Part shown: positions 34,610-46,100 of the stretch, piece after piece
Position numbering within the stretch: position 1 is the stretch's first letter
How the letters are laid out: every line of letters starts with the position of its first letter
Assembly: GCA_014058105.1 (NCBI GenBank)
Contig: JACGCM010002568.1
Location: forward strand, 2,480,001 to 2,544,000
Direction of reading: 5' to 3'
Source of the DNA: Kingdonia uniflora
Taxonomy: Eukaryota; Streptophyta; Magnoliopsida; Ranunculales; Circaeasteraceae
Length of the DNA: 64,000 bases
Position numbers and translations under genes: made by a program
Notes under the pieces: model-generated
What the model saw: the letters and a program-made list of their open reading frames with translations, nothing else
What the model was told of the DNA's origin: nothing
Databases searched by the model: none

Positions 34610-35209
34610 AAAACATTTGGTTTTGAACTTAGTCTCCATTTGGTCCCATGAATTGATGGTTGCTGGTGCTAATAAATCAAACCAATGACTCGCCTTGTCT
34701 TTTATTGAGAATAGGAATAAACGAAGGTGAACAATATCCTCAGTAAAATATTGATATTTTGATAGTGCACAAATTTTCTTAAATTCATGGACGTGCTTAT
34801 AAGGGATCTCAGAATCAATCCCATGAAATATATGTAATATTTGGATCACACTAGGCTTTATTTCATGATAATTTGTTTTGAAGGTTGGTAACACGACACA
34901 CGAAGGTATATCACTCACCACTGGGGTCCAATAGTCCCTAAGAGATTTGGTGGTAGCCAGGATTAGGGGTTCAACTTCTAGCTCAGCAATAAGATCAATT
35001 GGGTCAACTCTAGAGGGACTACCCTTCTTAAAAATTAGAGATATTCGAGATGGACCACTCTCCACCCAAACTAGGGCTTCTAAGTCTACTATTACGTTGA
35101 CTGGCCGAGGTGGTTGCCCTCTCTATTTAGGCTGCGATGGTGGGTCGTAAATGGGCAAAGGTTCTGGTAAACTTCCTAAACATTTTTCTCCATGTGTCTA
35201 ATTGATCAT
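34610..35209 (-). pseudogene. gag: gag of element B, N-terminal part
   Basis: On minus from ATG at 35209: EPLPIYDPPSQPK, VNVIVDLEALVWVESGPSR, LAELEVEP-like, RDYWTPVVSDIPSCVVLP, EFKKICALSKYQYFTEDIV, KDKASHWFDLLAPATINSWD, then ends in KTKCF at the E insertion. The part 35065-34610 is open. It is better preserved than gag of E. Confidence 0.88.
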
Positions 35210-35766
35210 GCACAAGCTAATATGCGTTAAAATTTGGCTCCCGATGCACAAAACAATCAATTAAACCTATAATCTAACACTTCAAATTATTTTAAAAAGT
35301 AATAATTAGGTCTCCCATATATTCTTTTATGTTCACAAAATGGTAGGATGGTCAAAGGCTTTGGTCCCTACACTCCCCTGTGTTACTGTACTAGTGCTAG
35401 CTTAGAGTAGATGTTCAGTCCTCACTCCCGAGCGAGTCACCTTATCGTACATCAGGACTCAAAATGGTGATGTCGCAAACCTATAGCCAGTATTTTGCAG
35501 GGCTAGGCTGGGGCCGTATCCTACGATCCCATGTTTGTATCCCGGCCCAGTACACCTATCAATTGGGTGATAAAATCCCACGGGAATCTTGATTCGTATA
35601 CCTAATGAGTAGTCCCACTTTTTAGAGAGCGTTTTAGGTGATGAAATCCTATAAGAGTCTAGCAGTCTTTACCTTTACTAATGTTGGAATGAAAAGAAAT
35701 TTAAACACGTCAATAGGTCAATCCAACCATGGCAAATATTTTATTAGGGTAGCATACATTTTTTTA
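35210..35766 (-). other. leader of element B, 5'-truncated
   Basis: On minus it aligns with 21945-22558 of E (for example GATGTACGATAAGG and the GGTTTGCGACATCACC block). Similarity ends at about 35766, where C1 begins. Confidence 0.7.
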
Positions 35767-35775
35767 GGTAATCAA

Positions 35776-36055
35776 AACGATCCCGATTCCAGACCCTACG
35801 GGTCCTGCTGATCTATTACTAGGAAGCCTCCATCCTGATGTAGTGATCCAGTTAGCTCGTTCGTCAAATGGCTTGGGAGTTGTATTCTTGGCGTGCTTTC
35901 TGTAAGTTTTGGGTCGTGCTCCTCCCACTCGGGATCCTCCACTGGAAAATCTGCGAGAAAATTGGTAATGGCCCGACCTTTTTTAGAATGAGGTTATTCG
36001 AACATAATATCATGTTCGGCCAAACTAACTGACCATTCGTCCAGATTCTACAGGT
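35776..36055 (-). pseudogene. element C1: RNase H exit and start of aRNH
   Basis: On minus it reads, across frames, the HDI-F-Q block (entering aRNH), DFPVEDPEWEEHDP, NELTGSLHQDGG-like text, and stops in the middle of aRNH at GIGIVLIT. At about 36055 RT is joined to this segment: about 480 bp covering the first RNase H, as measured on D, is missing. Confidence 0.7.
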
Positions 36056-36870
36056 AATCTTGTTGGTGAGTTTTTGATCGTCTTTTGTTGTCTTTGGAGA
36101 AGGCATGTCGAGGAGAGCCCAAATTTGATCTGGATTGGCCTCAATTCCTTTTTTGCTGACGTGGTAGCCTAAGAAATAGCCAGAATGTACCCCGAATTGA
36201 CACTTATCAGGGTTGAGACACATTCTGTATGATCGAAGGATATTGAATATTGTGTTGAGATCTGAGATGTGATTATCTGACTGTATGCTTTTGAACAAGA
36301 GATCATCGATGTAGACTTCAACAATATTTCCCAGGTGTGCTTTGAACATAGCAGTCATCAATCATTGATATGTGGCCCCTGCATTCTTGAGCCCGAAGGG
36401 TATGACTTTGTAACAATAAAGGCTACTCTCAGTGATGAATGTTGTCTTCTCTTGATCTACATCTAGAAGTAGGATTTGATTATATCCTGATGTAGCGTCC
36501 ATCATAGATAGGAGATCATGGCCTTCAGTAAAATTGAGGATCTGATAAATGTTGGAAAGAGGGAAACTATCATTTGGAGTATGTTTGTTAAGATCAGTGA
36601 ATTCTACTCAAACACGAACTTTTCCATTCTTCATTGGGATAGTGACAATGTTGGATATCCAGTCCGGATACTTGGCTTCTCGAATGAATCCCACTTTGAT
36701 CAATATCTCGATCATGGTGTTAACTTCATCTCGAAGAAGAGGTAAAAATCGTCGTTGTTTCTGTTTGACCGCTGGGGCGTTGAAGTTGATGGCTAAATTA
36801 TGGCAAGCCATAGCTGGGTCAACTCCGGGCATTTCTTCAAAAGACCAAGTAAAAATGTCTCGATTGTGTT
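36055..36870 (-). pseudogene. reverse transcriptase of element C1
   Basis: On minus, one frame with two stops: RFLPLLRDEVNTMIEILIKV, FIREAKYPDWISNIVTIPMK, EFTDLNKHTPNDSFPLSN, DLLSMMDATSGYNQILLLDV, KVIPFGLKNAGATYQ, and the intact catalytic YIDD at 36302-36313, then LRSYRMCLNPDKCQFGVHSG and KKGIEANPDQIWALLDMPSP. One stop sits where the relatives have CGA (Arg). Confidence 0.88.
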
Positions 36871-37560
36871 GCAGGAATTGGTTGAGAGCGTCTATCTCAT
36901 GCTGAACAAGTTTGGTTCTGATGAACGTGCCTCTGCTAGGTCCATCAATGTTGACATATTTCGTCGGCTCCTCTGTAGGTGATTGGTCATCAAGGTGATC
37001 AATTTTCTGTAATTTTTATGCGGCCAACCTGTCTGAAGTATCTAGGATGGCAGAGACAGTATTTTCACAAGCTAAAAAAAGTTTCTAACTACCTCGGATC
37101 TCGTAAATGCCATTGTCGTACTTGAACCAGAGGGCTTGGCGATGGGTGGAAGTGATTGCTTCCATATTGTGTATCCAAAAGCGGCCTATAATCCCAAGAT
37201 AGTGAGACTTGGTATTGATGACATATAAAATGACGTCAATAGTGGCTGGTCCTGTGGTAATATGTAAGATAATCTTGCCTACTCGTTCCTCCCTAGAGCC
37301 ATTGAACCCACTGATGTCTGTGTCATACTGAATGACTTGGTCGGCCAAACCTATCTGGTCGATCGTACTCTGAAAAAGAATTATAATACCGCTTCCAGTA
37401 TCGATCGTCACGGTGTGCATGACAAACTGTTTCATCTTGAGCATTATGACTAACGCATCTTAATGTGGAAATTTGACATGGCTAGTATCCCAATCCTCGA
37501 GAAAGATTCTGAGTGGCAATTGCTCGACTAGGGAAGAAGTTTGGCTTCTTTGTCTTAAGG
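36870..37560 (-). pseudogene. aspartic protease of element C1
   Basis: On minus the open frame 37444-37085 contains IDTGSG, the intact active site, followed by ISGFNGSREERVGKIILHIT, VILYVINTKSHYLGIIGRFW and HNMEAITSTHRQALWFK. Upstream FEDWDTSHVKFPH-like text matches A and D. After one stop the frame runs on into EEPTKYVNIDGPSRGTFIRT and the RT. Confidence 0.85.
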
Positions 37561-37779
37561 TGTAAGATCACAGCATTCTGAGAGCCTTCGGCGCTTTGAT
37601 CGGTTGGAATTGTGGATCTGGCTGATTTTAAACATGATGCTAAGGTGCATGTAGTAGAGATGATTCTTCTCAGTGCTGTCATTGATTAGAACAACTTCGA
37701 GTTGTTTCTTATAGTTACCATCTTGGAATGACTTCAGGTCAACAATGTATTTGAGCATCTATCCTTCTTTGAAAATGAG

Positions 37780-39282
37780 CTCGAGTATCCGCTGAAGAGC
37801 AAATAAATTATCAGTAGAATGATTATTTACCTTATGGTGTAGGCAAAATGGTCGATTCTCGATGGGTTCCAGCGGTTAAGAGACGCGGTAGAGCGTGTCT
37901 TTCAACAAGAGTGGAAAAATTATGGAGATTCGGACGTTCAGCATTAGAAGGATGGGATTGTTTTGTGGACTGCTCCTCTGAAGGTATCCAACGTGTCCCT
38001 TGGTGCGTTCCTGATCCCCCTATTCCTCATTAGGCTCGCTGGTTTGTTATATTGGTGGGGATTTGGTGGAGAGGGTTGACTTAGTAGATTTTTGTCGCTT
38101 AGACATCATCCTTACCAAGTCAACGTAACCATTGACGTTGGTGATCATCTCCTCTAACGTCGCAAGCTTGTTAAGGAAATGGTATTCTTTGGCCTTGCAA
38201 TCGATCAAAAGAGCATTGGTGAAAGTGGTCACAGCTGTTTTTTGGTCGAGGTTATCCACCTTTCTTGCAAGCTCAAGGAATTTCTTTGAAAAATCTTCAA
38301 GCTTTTCTCCATGTGACTGCTTAAGACAGATAAGAGAATACAAGTTCTCCTCTTTGTCTCTGTTGTGAACATATGTTTTTATGAAATGCTTCTGTAGTTG
38401 ATCAAATGTGTAGATAGATTCCTCAAGAAGAGAGTGGAACCATCGGAGTGGCTCCTCCTATAAACTTGTGGTGAATAGACGGTAGAGAATAAGGTTGAGA
38501 TTGGAGTACAACCCCAATGAATTCCGGTATTGCTGAATATGCTTCTTCGGGTCAGTACCTTTGAACTTGTGAATTTGGGGAGTATAAAAACCTTTCGGTA
38601 TTTCCATATCGAATAGCTCTTTAGCAATCGGACTTCCTTGTAACTTCATGGTATTTCTGGTAATAACCAGAACTTGTGCCTCGATCAGCTCCTTGATTCG
38701 TTGATCCATATGTCTTTTTGTGACGTAATGATGGGCTGGTTGAATCCCTGGACGCGCTGGCAGGGGATGATGAGTTCCCGTACCTTAACTCAAGCGATCT
38801 TGTACTGGAACTTGGTGTCGGGGTTGCTGGTCTTCCTCCGGAAAAATAGAAATATGACTGAACTTCGGATTGAACTTCTCCCCTCAAATGGATGGAGAAC
38901 TATAGTCTGTGCGGTAGATTATTAGAAATGGCTTTACTAGTGACTCCCAAAGGTCCCAACCTTTCCCTTGCCAAAATACAGGAGTCTCTGGAAGGTGATC
39001 GTCACCCCCGGCTGGTAGAGCCTGCTTAGTATTTTATATAGCCTCGATTACGGTCTGCATCGTCATCATCTGATCTTCATACTGTTTGAGCACTGTCAAA
39101 TGTGCTTGTCGCTCTACATTAAGCTCTTTCTCTTGGAGCTCGCGATCTTTTGGTAATTGAAGTTCAAGTTTGTCACGTTTCTCTGCATCAGCGTAGATAT
39201 TTGCCCATAACTTAGTGAGCTGTCCTGGATCTACAAAAATTTTGAGCTGAGTTCCTGCGGCCTGTCGTCTAAAAGAAGCCAT
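37780..39282 (-). pseudogene. gag: gag of element C1
   Basis: On minus from ATG 39282: MASFRRQAAGTQLKIFVDPG, then KELNVERQAHLTVLKQYEDQ, MDQRIKELIEAQV, HKFKGTDPKKHIQQYRNSLG, FDQLQKHFIKTYVHNRDKEE, DNLDQKTAVTTFTNALLIDC and KLATLEEMITNVNGYVDL. All are in one frame down to about 38030, with about four stops. After a frame change the knuckle CLHHKVNNHSTDN (last Cys lost) lies near 37850-37810. This is the reference copy for gag in this window. Confidence 0.9.
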
Positions 39283-39334
39283 AATTGAAAATTGAAGTAA
39301 AATATTGCCTTAGGGTATCGTGGAAATACAATTT

Positions 39335-39352
39335 TTCCCACATATGGCGCCA
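39335..39352 (-). promoter_or_regulatory. primer binding site of element C1
   Basis: On minus TGGCGCCATATGTGGGAA. D has TGGTGCCATCTGTGGGAA. It resembles a tRNA-Arg-complementary site as described for Ogre/Tat elements (from memory). The ATG of gag lies about 50 bases downstream. Confidence 0.7.
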
Positions 39353-39355
39353 AAT

Positions 39356-39795
39356 TGGTGACGGGAAGGCTCAACCCATACTCTAATTGAGATAGGTAAC
39401 ACAGAAAACCTTCCTAGAGGTCACTCCAGACATCCCCATCGAAGTACTCTAACGAGATCGATTCATCTATACCACTATCTAGTTTTTTCACTTCCAAATC
39501 TGCTAGCAGATAAAAATATTCTTCCTCTTCCAGTGCCGTATAACCCATAAACTGCCTATCGATAAACTCTACACAATTTCCCCACTTCCCTCCTACCACC
39601 GCCTTGGCTTTTCAAAACTCTCAAAAGGCATCAGAACCTAGAGGGTAAGATACTAACTGACCAGGGAAATCTGGGAATTGTTCCAATCCTCCTTCCCCTT
39701 CGTAATCAGACTTATTCGCCTGACCAGAGGTCGAAACTGCAGTAACAGACGAACTACCCATCTTAAAAATAGATTCTACAGGCATATTTTCAAAC
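39356..39795 (-). pseudogene. displaced fragment of aORF1 exon 2
   Basis: On minus: MGSSSVTAVSTSGQANKSDY, EQFPDFPGQLVSYPLGSDAF, KWGNCVEFIDRQFMGYTALE, EYFYLLADLEVKKLDSGIDE and CYLSQLEYGLSLPVTN, with about three stops. It aligns with A exon 2 (about 9400-8985). It is the wrong side of pol: it sits directly before the RNase H exit of C2 and directly against the primer site of C1. The segment is better preserved than the equivalent in A, and C2's own aORF1 lacks it. Confidence 0.8.
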
Positions 39796-40400
39796 ATGAT
39801 ATCAAGTTTGAACAACGTCATTCGTAAAAAGGCCAGGCCATTGCAGATTTTCTAACAGATTTTCCAGTGGTGGATCTCGAGTGGGAGAAGTACGACTCGG
39901 ACCTTATAGAAAGCACGCCAAAGAATCCAACATCCAAGCCATTTGACGAACAAGATGACTGGATCACTAGGTCAGGGTGGAGGCTTCACACAGATGGATC
40001 AGCAGGACCCACAGGATCAGAAATCAGGATCGTTTTGGTTAGCCCCTCAAATAACAGAATTGAGAAATCAATCCGCTTGAATTATGAGGCCTCAAATAAT
40101 GTCACCGAGTATGAAGCTCTCATTAATGGACTCGGCCTCGCACTTATGCTCGATGTCCCCGAACTCTCAGTTTACACCGATTCATTACTCATCGTTCATC
40201 ATTATTCTGAGCAATACAAGATGAACGGGAAGATGATCGAATGCGCAGCCCTCGTTGCCGACAGGATGAGTAAGTTCATGAAAGCAACTCCCGAATATCT
40301 TCCTCGAGGTGAAAACTGACACGCCGATTCCTTGGCATATCTAGTCGAGGTCTTAGATACAGAAGCTCGATATCTTCAGATCGAAATCATTTCAACCCCC
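39796..40400 (+). pseudogene. second RNase H (aRNH) of element C2
   Basis: Open from 39867 to 40319. All four acidic positions are kept: TDGSAG (Asp), NNVTEYEAL (Glu), YTDSLLIVHH (Asp) and, after one TGA, HADSLAYL (Asp). Best aRNH copy in the window; D has lost the first Asp (TYGSAG) and 12 residues before LPRGEN. Its role would be to trim RNA during reverse transcription, in addition to the first RNase H. Confidence 0.85.
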
Positions 40401-40619
40401 AGCATTGATCGCATATCTGTATGCACGATCAACACTGCGGGTGATAAAGAGGGAATCGACGATTAGCAAAAGACTTTCTTAGCCTACCTTAGTGTCGACA
40501 ACAAGTGCAAAGGACCACTCCCAGCAGATCCAAAAGAACGTCGATAGCTGATCAACAACTTAAATCGTTACATGACTCAAAACGGTATGCTTTACCGCCT
40601 TTCTGTAGCAGGGCCTTAT

Positions 40620-41713
40620 CTCATGTGCATCTCGAAGTGAAAAGCAGATGAACTGTACTGTAAATTACAAGAAAGAACTTGTGTCTCCCACGCTGCAGTT
40701 AGATCATTGGTGAACCGAGCTAAAACTCAAGGAGTATTCTGGCCTGGCATGCGCAAGCAAGTAGAAGATTATTCCCGCAGGTGCGACACTTGCCAGATAC
40801 ATAGACATATGATACGTGCCCCAAGGCTCGAACTCCATACAAGCTAGGTTTTGCGGCTATTCATAAGATACGCACTAGACTTCGTTAGTAAATTCCATAA
40901 CTCTCCAGTTAGTTGTCATCACATACTCGTAGGTACCGATTACTTTATAAAATGGGTAGAAGAAATTCCACTATGTCGAACCAGAGAAGAGGAGGTCATC
41001 TTTTTTATCTGGAACCACATAATTACTCGATTCGGGTGCCCTCAGCTAATTCGTATAGATAATAGGCCCCAATTTGTGGGAGATAATGTGGTAACCTTCC
41101 TAAATCACCACAATATTATCCACTCACCATCGAATCCATACTATCCTCAAGGCAATGGAAAAGCCGAAATCACCAACAAAATAATCGTGGATGGTCTCAA
41201 AAAATGGCTTCACTCACAGAAAAAAAAAATTGGGTTCGCGAACTACCTCACATCCTATGGGCATATCAAACCACTCCCCTACAATCCACTGGGTGTACCC
41301 TATTCCTCCTTGCTTATGGCAATGAGGCCGTCATTCCTTCAGAATATCATCATCGATTTCATGATCACGTGTTAACTGACGAGGAAAATGAGTTCGAATT
41401 GGCTTACAACCTCAATATAATAGATGAGACCAGGAAACGCGTCATCGCTAACCTAGGTTGATATCATCATCAGCTTACCAGGTCGTACAATAACTGAGTC
41501 AGGAGCCATACTTTCCAAATAAGAGATCTCGTACTCAGAGAAATTCCTCAACATCGCAAAGATCCCAACGCTGGAAAGTTGGTCGACAATTGGGGAGGTC
41601 CATTTATTATCACAGGTCTCTCAGGCCTGGGATCAAAATATCACATGACAGAAGAGGGAATCCCCATTTCAAATCCTTGGAACACTAGACGACTAAAGCG
41701 GTACAATCATTAG
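40620..41713 (+). pseudogene. integrase of element C2
   Basis: Zinc region VSHAAVRSLVNRAKTQGVFW and RRCDTCQIH; core YALDFVSKF (Asp), RIDNRPQFVGDN (Asp), GNGKAEITNK (Glu), so all three catalytic acids remain. A frameshift in the A-run at 41220-41229 follows, then ELPHILWAYQTTPLQSTGCT and AYGNEAVIPSEYH, and a C-terminus with VDNWGGPFIITGLSGLGSKY ending at TAG 41711-41713. There are only a few stops. Confidence 0.88.
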
Positions 41714-41943
41714 GCGTCTTACTACTCCATTTCCATTATTCGCTATTTGTTTTCAATTCCAAAAGTGAGATTCTTATCTCTATTCAATGTAATTCTAAAC
41801 TTATCAATGACAGTTTTTCAGAACAATGCCATTCTTTTCACGAACATTCGTTCACACTATACAGATTCAAGCATAGACAATACTAGCTTGCAATCAATCT
41901 TTTCCATGTTTAATTAAGGATATCACTTGATTAACTTCTTTTA
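41714..41943 (+). other. 3' untranslated stretch before repeats, element C2
   Basis: Collinear with 60841-61070 of D (ACTCCATTTCCATTATTCGC, then TTCAAGCATAGACAATA-like text). No gene. Confidence 0.6.
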
Positions 41944-43070
41944 TTTGGATCACTTCAGTAGGATGGATCAATGATAACACTTGGTTCAGCTAAATCTTTA
42001 CATCTCTACGATTGTAGCAAGTATAAAAACCTGTTTCATATCAAAGACTCCGCTAAATAAGATTTAAGATAAAGGTAATACTAGTCTTTATCTTTTACAA
42101 CTTGTTAGGATCACTTCAGTAGGCTGGATCAAGGATAACACTTAGTTTAGCTTAATCTTTTCATCTCTACGATTGTAGGAAGTGTAAAAACTTGTTTCAT
42201 ATTAAAGACTTAGCCAAACAAGAGATAAGATAAAGGTAATACTAGTCTTCATCTTTTACAACTTGTTTGGATCACTTCAGTAGACTGGATCAAGGATAAC
42301 ACTTGGTTTAGCTGAATTTTTACATCTCTATGATTGTAACAAGTATAAAAAGTTGTTTTGTATCAAAGACTCAGCCAAACAAGAGATAATCCAAACATAA
42401 TACTAGTCTTCATCTTTTACAACTGATTTGGGTCACTTTAATAGGCTGGATCAAGGATAATACTTGGTTTAACTTAACCTTTTTATCTCTGCAATTGTAG
42501 CAAGTATAAAAACTTGTTTCATATCAAAGACTCAGCCAAACAAGTGATAAGACAAAGGCAATACTAGGCTTTATCTTTTACAACTTGTTAAGATCACTTC
42601 AGTAGGCTGGATCAAGGATAACACTTGGTTGAGCTGAATCTTTTCATCTTTACGATTGTAGAAAGTGTAAAAACTTGTTTTATATCATAGACTCTGCCAA
42701 ACAAAAGATAAGACAAAGGTAATACTAGTCTTCATCTTTTATAAATTGTTTGTATCACTTCAGCAGGCTGGATCAATGATAACACTTGACTTATCTTAAT
42801 CTTTACATCTCTGCGATTGTAGCAAGTGTAAAAACTTGTTTCATATCAAAGACTCAGCCAGGCATAAGATAAGGCAAAGGTCACACTAGCTTTCTTCTCA
42901 TTCAATATGTTTGTGACATTTATATAGTTCAAATCAAGTTTCAACTTGGTTTAACTCAACCCATTTCTGTAATTAAAATAAATGTAAAAAAAAATAAAAT
43001 TATATCAAAGACCCCACCAGACACAAGATAAGGCAATGGTCATACTAGGTTTATTCTATTACAATGTGTC
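41944..43070 (+). repeat. 161-bp tandem repeat, 7 units (element C2)
   Basis: Unit starts at 41944, 42105, 42266, 42427, 42588, 42749 and 42910 are exactly 161 bases apart. Core words are TTGGATCACTTCAGTAGGC, ATCTCTGCGATTGTAGCAAG, ATCAAAGACTCAGCCAAAC and GGTAATACTAGTCTTCATC. The last unit diverges toward the unit type seen in A. D has four to five units. Confidence 0.93.
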
Positions 43071-43107
43071 TGCGATAGATACTATTTATTTTAAGGTCAA
43101 ATTCATA

Positions 43108-46100
43108 TTACAGAGGATTCTTTTCAGCCGATGGAGGGTCAGCAGCGATTCCCCACATATCAAGAGGTCTCTCTTTCAGTTCGCGGGCCACACCAGCTTT
43201 ACCTTGATCTATTGATTCTATAATTTGAGGGCCCCGTTGGGTCACCATGGCGCCCAGACAGTTCCCTCGATCTATCTTAGCTCCACAGATGCATCTCTAT
43301 CCGACAACGTTTTAAACAAACTATCTCGTTCTGACTCAAGTCTTTTTACTTCCTCTACAAAATATGCAACGAACACCCTTAAGCGGTCAGATCGAGAGAC
43401 ATCGGGTACTACCATTGAGGTAAATCTCACCTTCAACCGCTCGAGGTATGACTATAACCTAGCATAATCATTCTTCCATTCAAGTATTTATGCATCAACC
43501 TTATCATGGTAAATTACATCTTCTTCTAGCTTGGCAATATACTTCGCTGATTCAGCTAGGTTCAGGGCTTCTAAGTCAACTACCTGAGCACAAAGTTTCT
43601 CAATTTCTGCGTTCTACTCTTCCCTAGACGGAAGATATGTCAATAATCCTTCTTTCCTCTTCACCAGGGATTCCTTTGCTTTGATTTCCCCATCCAGAAC
43701 CTTCTCCATGATAAGCGCAGCATCCAACTTATGCAGGCATTCCCTCAAATTCGTGTTTCCCTTCTGGACATGCCCCCGAATTCGAGAAACGTCCCTCTCT
43801 AACTCTCTAATTCGACCTGAGAAACTAACTACATCCCCTCGAACTAAAGGAACCTTAACCTCAGTTCTACTTCCCCTTGAACGGTCTCTAGCCTCAGATT
43901 TTTTGGCACGAGTAATGGCTTAGTCCTTTTCGGCCTTAAGTCGAGCAACTTTCTCGTTTAAGTAGTCGCACTTTCGTTGTATTTCTCGGAATTCCATATC
44001 CTTGGCGGGGAGGGTTGTTTGTAAATGTTCAGTTGCGGCCTCCAAAGCTGATAGATTTTCTCGAGCTACCCTAAGCTCGTTGTCCTTTTCGACAAATTTT
44101 TGTTTCATTCGCTCTAGCTCGTTCCTATATCTATGAAGGTCAAATCGAAATTGTTCCTCTAATTTCTCCGGCGCCTGAATACGATATTATGCTGTATCAG
44201 CCTGATTGCCCTTCACAACCAACGCTTCATCATGGCGTTGAAACTTCCTGGTACGTTCTGTTGCCTCAGATAGCCCGTCTAATCCCTTCTTAATCTCAGA
44301 ATCTTTTTCCTCGACCTGAAGAGTCAGTTTGGAAACGGCCTGATTCAACTTCTCAAGTCTGAAATGTACTTTTACGTATTGATCTTCTCTGTTCTTATTT
44401 TCTTTTGTCATCCTATCGAACTGCTCAACAAATTCCCGGTTGCACATAAGTATGTTGTCCTCACGTGCGCGAGATGAATTAAATTCGACCTGGGGTATAT
44501 AACAAGTTTTAGTACAGTTCGATTCAGGAAAGCCTTTGAATATATACATACTACATTTCTAATTGGACTATGTGGCTTCTAAACATCTGCTTCCAAATAC
44601 TTTTAGACTAAAGGTTTGAAGTTCGTTGCTAGATGAACACTTCATAAATATTCTTTCAGCGTGTAAGGTACATACTTTTGATATTACTATATATTAATAG
44701 CGTTGGATTTTTACCATGCATTCCTACCCTATTTTCTTGATAACTAAGCGTTGGTGTAACATGCAAGTCAAAAAACCTATTCCTATCTTACCTGCAGCTC
44801 TGCTTGTGTAGACAGCGAGGCTTTTGAGGTCTATTTTCTCTGGCAAGTCCAGACTCTAGGTCATTTATTCTGAGACTCATCTCTCTAACTATCTACAAAA
44901 GTTTTATAAACAGAGTTAACGTCCAGAATTTTCTTCACCACGCAGAATTCAAACAACTTATAAATACTTATACAAAACAAGTATCTACCCTACCTTTTTA
45001 TTCCCACCTTCTGGGAGCTCGACATCATCCCCTTGGTTGTCAAGTACTGTCTAGCGGGAGACACCATCCATACCATCCACGATTCCCACCACTTCCGCTT
45101 CCTCATCCTCTCCCACCTCAACATAGGTGTCAGCCTTAATGGCATCCACCTCCTCCTTAGAATAGCCCTTCAACATCAAGTGACGAACAAGCCTATCACG
45201 CTCCTCAACTATCTCGTCTAGATTGGCCCTTGCCTCGACCTGCAGCTGGCCGATGGCTACGACGTGAGAGGCCTTCTGCTGTTAGACTTCTTTCATGGCT
45301 TCAGTCTTGGCTCGAGCTAGGTCTTTCTCCAGCTCACACTTCGCCTTCATCAACTTAGATTTTTCTTCTTCAATACCGAGCCAAATCCCCTTCACGACAC
45401 GAGCAACCTAATTAAAATGAATCAATCTTAGTGATTAGCTCGAAACACATAAAACAACTATTTCCCAAGGTTATCCACCGTAGTACATCGTACCTCAACA
45501 GGTTGTACCTCAGCAACCTTCTCCCCAGAAGATTTGACCCTCCTTATCTTCTCTATTGTGACCTCAGCACTTTTTGGGACGCCCGGGGACGGCAAAGACT
45601 TTTACATCCATTTTTTTAGAAATTTTTGAGCTATCTTGCTCGCCGTAAGAATCGGTTGAGCCGAACTGCCTGACCCGGGAGTCTTTGTTCAAACCTCCTC
45701 ACCACTTATTTTCATTTAACCTTCATCGACCCCCGCCATCGACCAGGTAGACTGAGCCTTCCTAACCTTATCCGACTTACTATCAACCCTTTTTTTTCTA
45801 CTCAAGCCGAGTCCCTCCAACACAAGTTCGAGTTCAGTCTCCACCTCCGCAACTTCATCCAACAAGGATTTTTTCCTTTCCACTGTAGACATCACACCTG
45901 CAATAACAACATTTTTACTATCAACAAAAGTTGCCAACAAAGCATAACAATAATTCTATCTATGCATGTCTATACTTACTTTGTTTTATAGTTCTAAACC
46001 GAAGATCCAGAGGTTCTTCCTCATCTCTCAGGAGGCAATTACCCTTCACCCATATGACATTTATCTTTAACAAATTTATGTACGTATGTCAACATATATC

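Larger units (their letters stand above)
14585..35770 (-). mobile_element. Athila-like element B (minus), split by element E
   Basis: B occupies 35770-34610 (leader and gag N-terminus) and 20028-14585 (rest of gag, protease, RT, scraps of RNase H and integrase, 3' region, LTR). Everything between is the inserted E. Its 5' LTR and start of leader are missing at the junction with C1 near 35766-35775. Pol has two internal deletions, removing the RT end plus most of RNase H and the integrase core. Confidence 0.8.
35776..39354 (-). mobile_element. Tat-like element C1 (minus), 5' half only
   Basis: On minus: primer site (39352-39335), gag, protease, RT, start of aRNH. The 5' LTR is absent, replaced at the primer site by a piece of antisense gene. 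The 3' half is cut near 35776 where B begins. The first RNase H is deleted. Gag is one frame and protease-RT another, each with only a handful of stops, the best-kept of the four Tat-like copies. Confidence 0.85.

Noticed and set aside
34947..35150. Plus-strand ORF of 67 codons
   Set aside because: Shadow of the minus-strand gag of B.
41944..43070. Regular repeat spacing suggestive of a CRISPR-like array
   Set aside because: Units are 161 bp and contiguous, without short repeats separated by unique spacers, and lie inside a plant retrotransposon.
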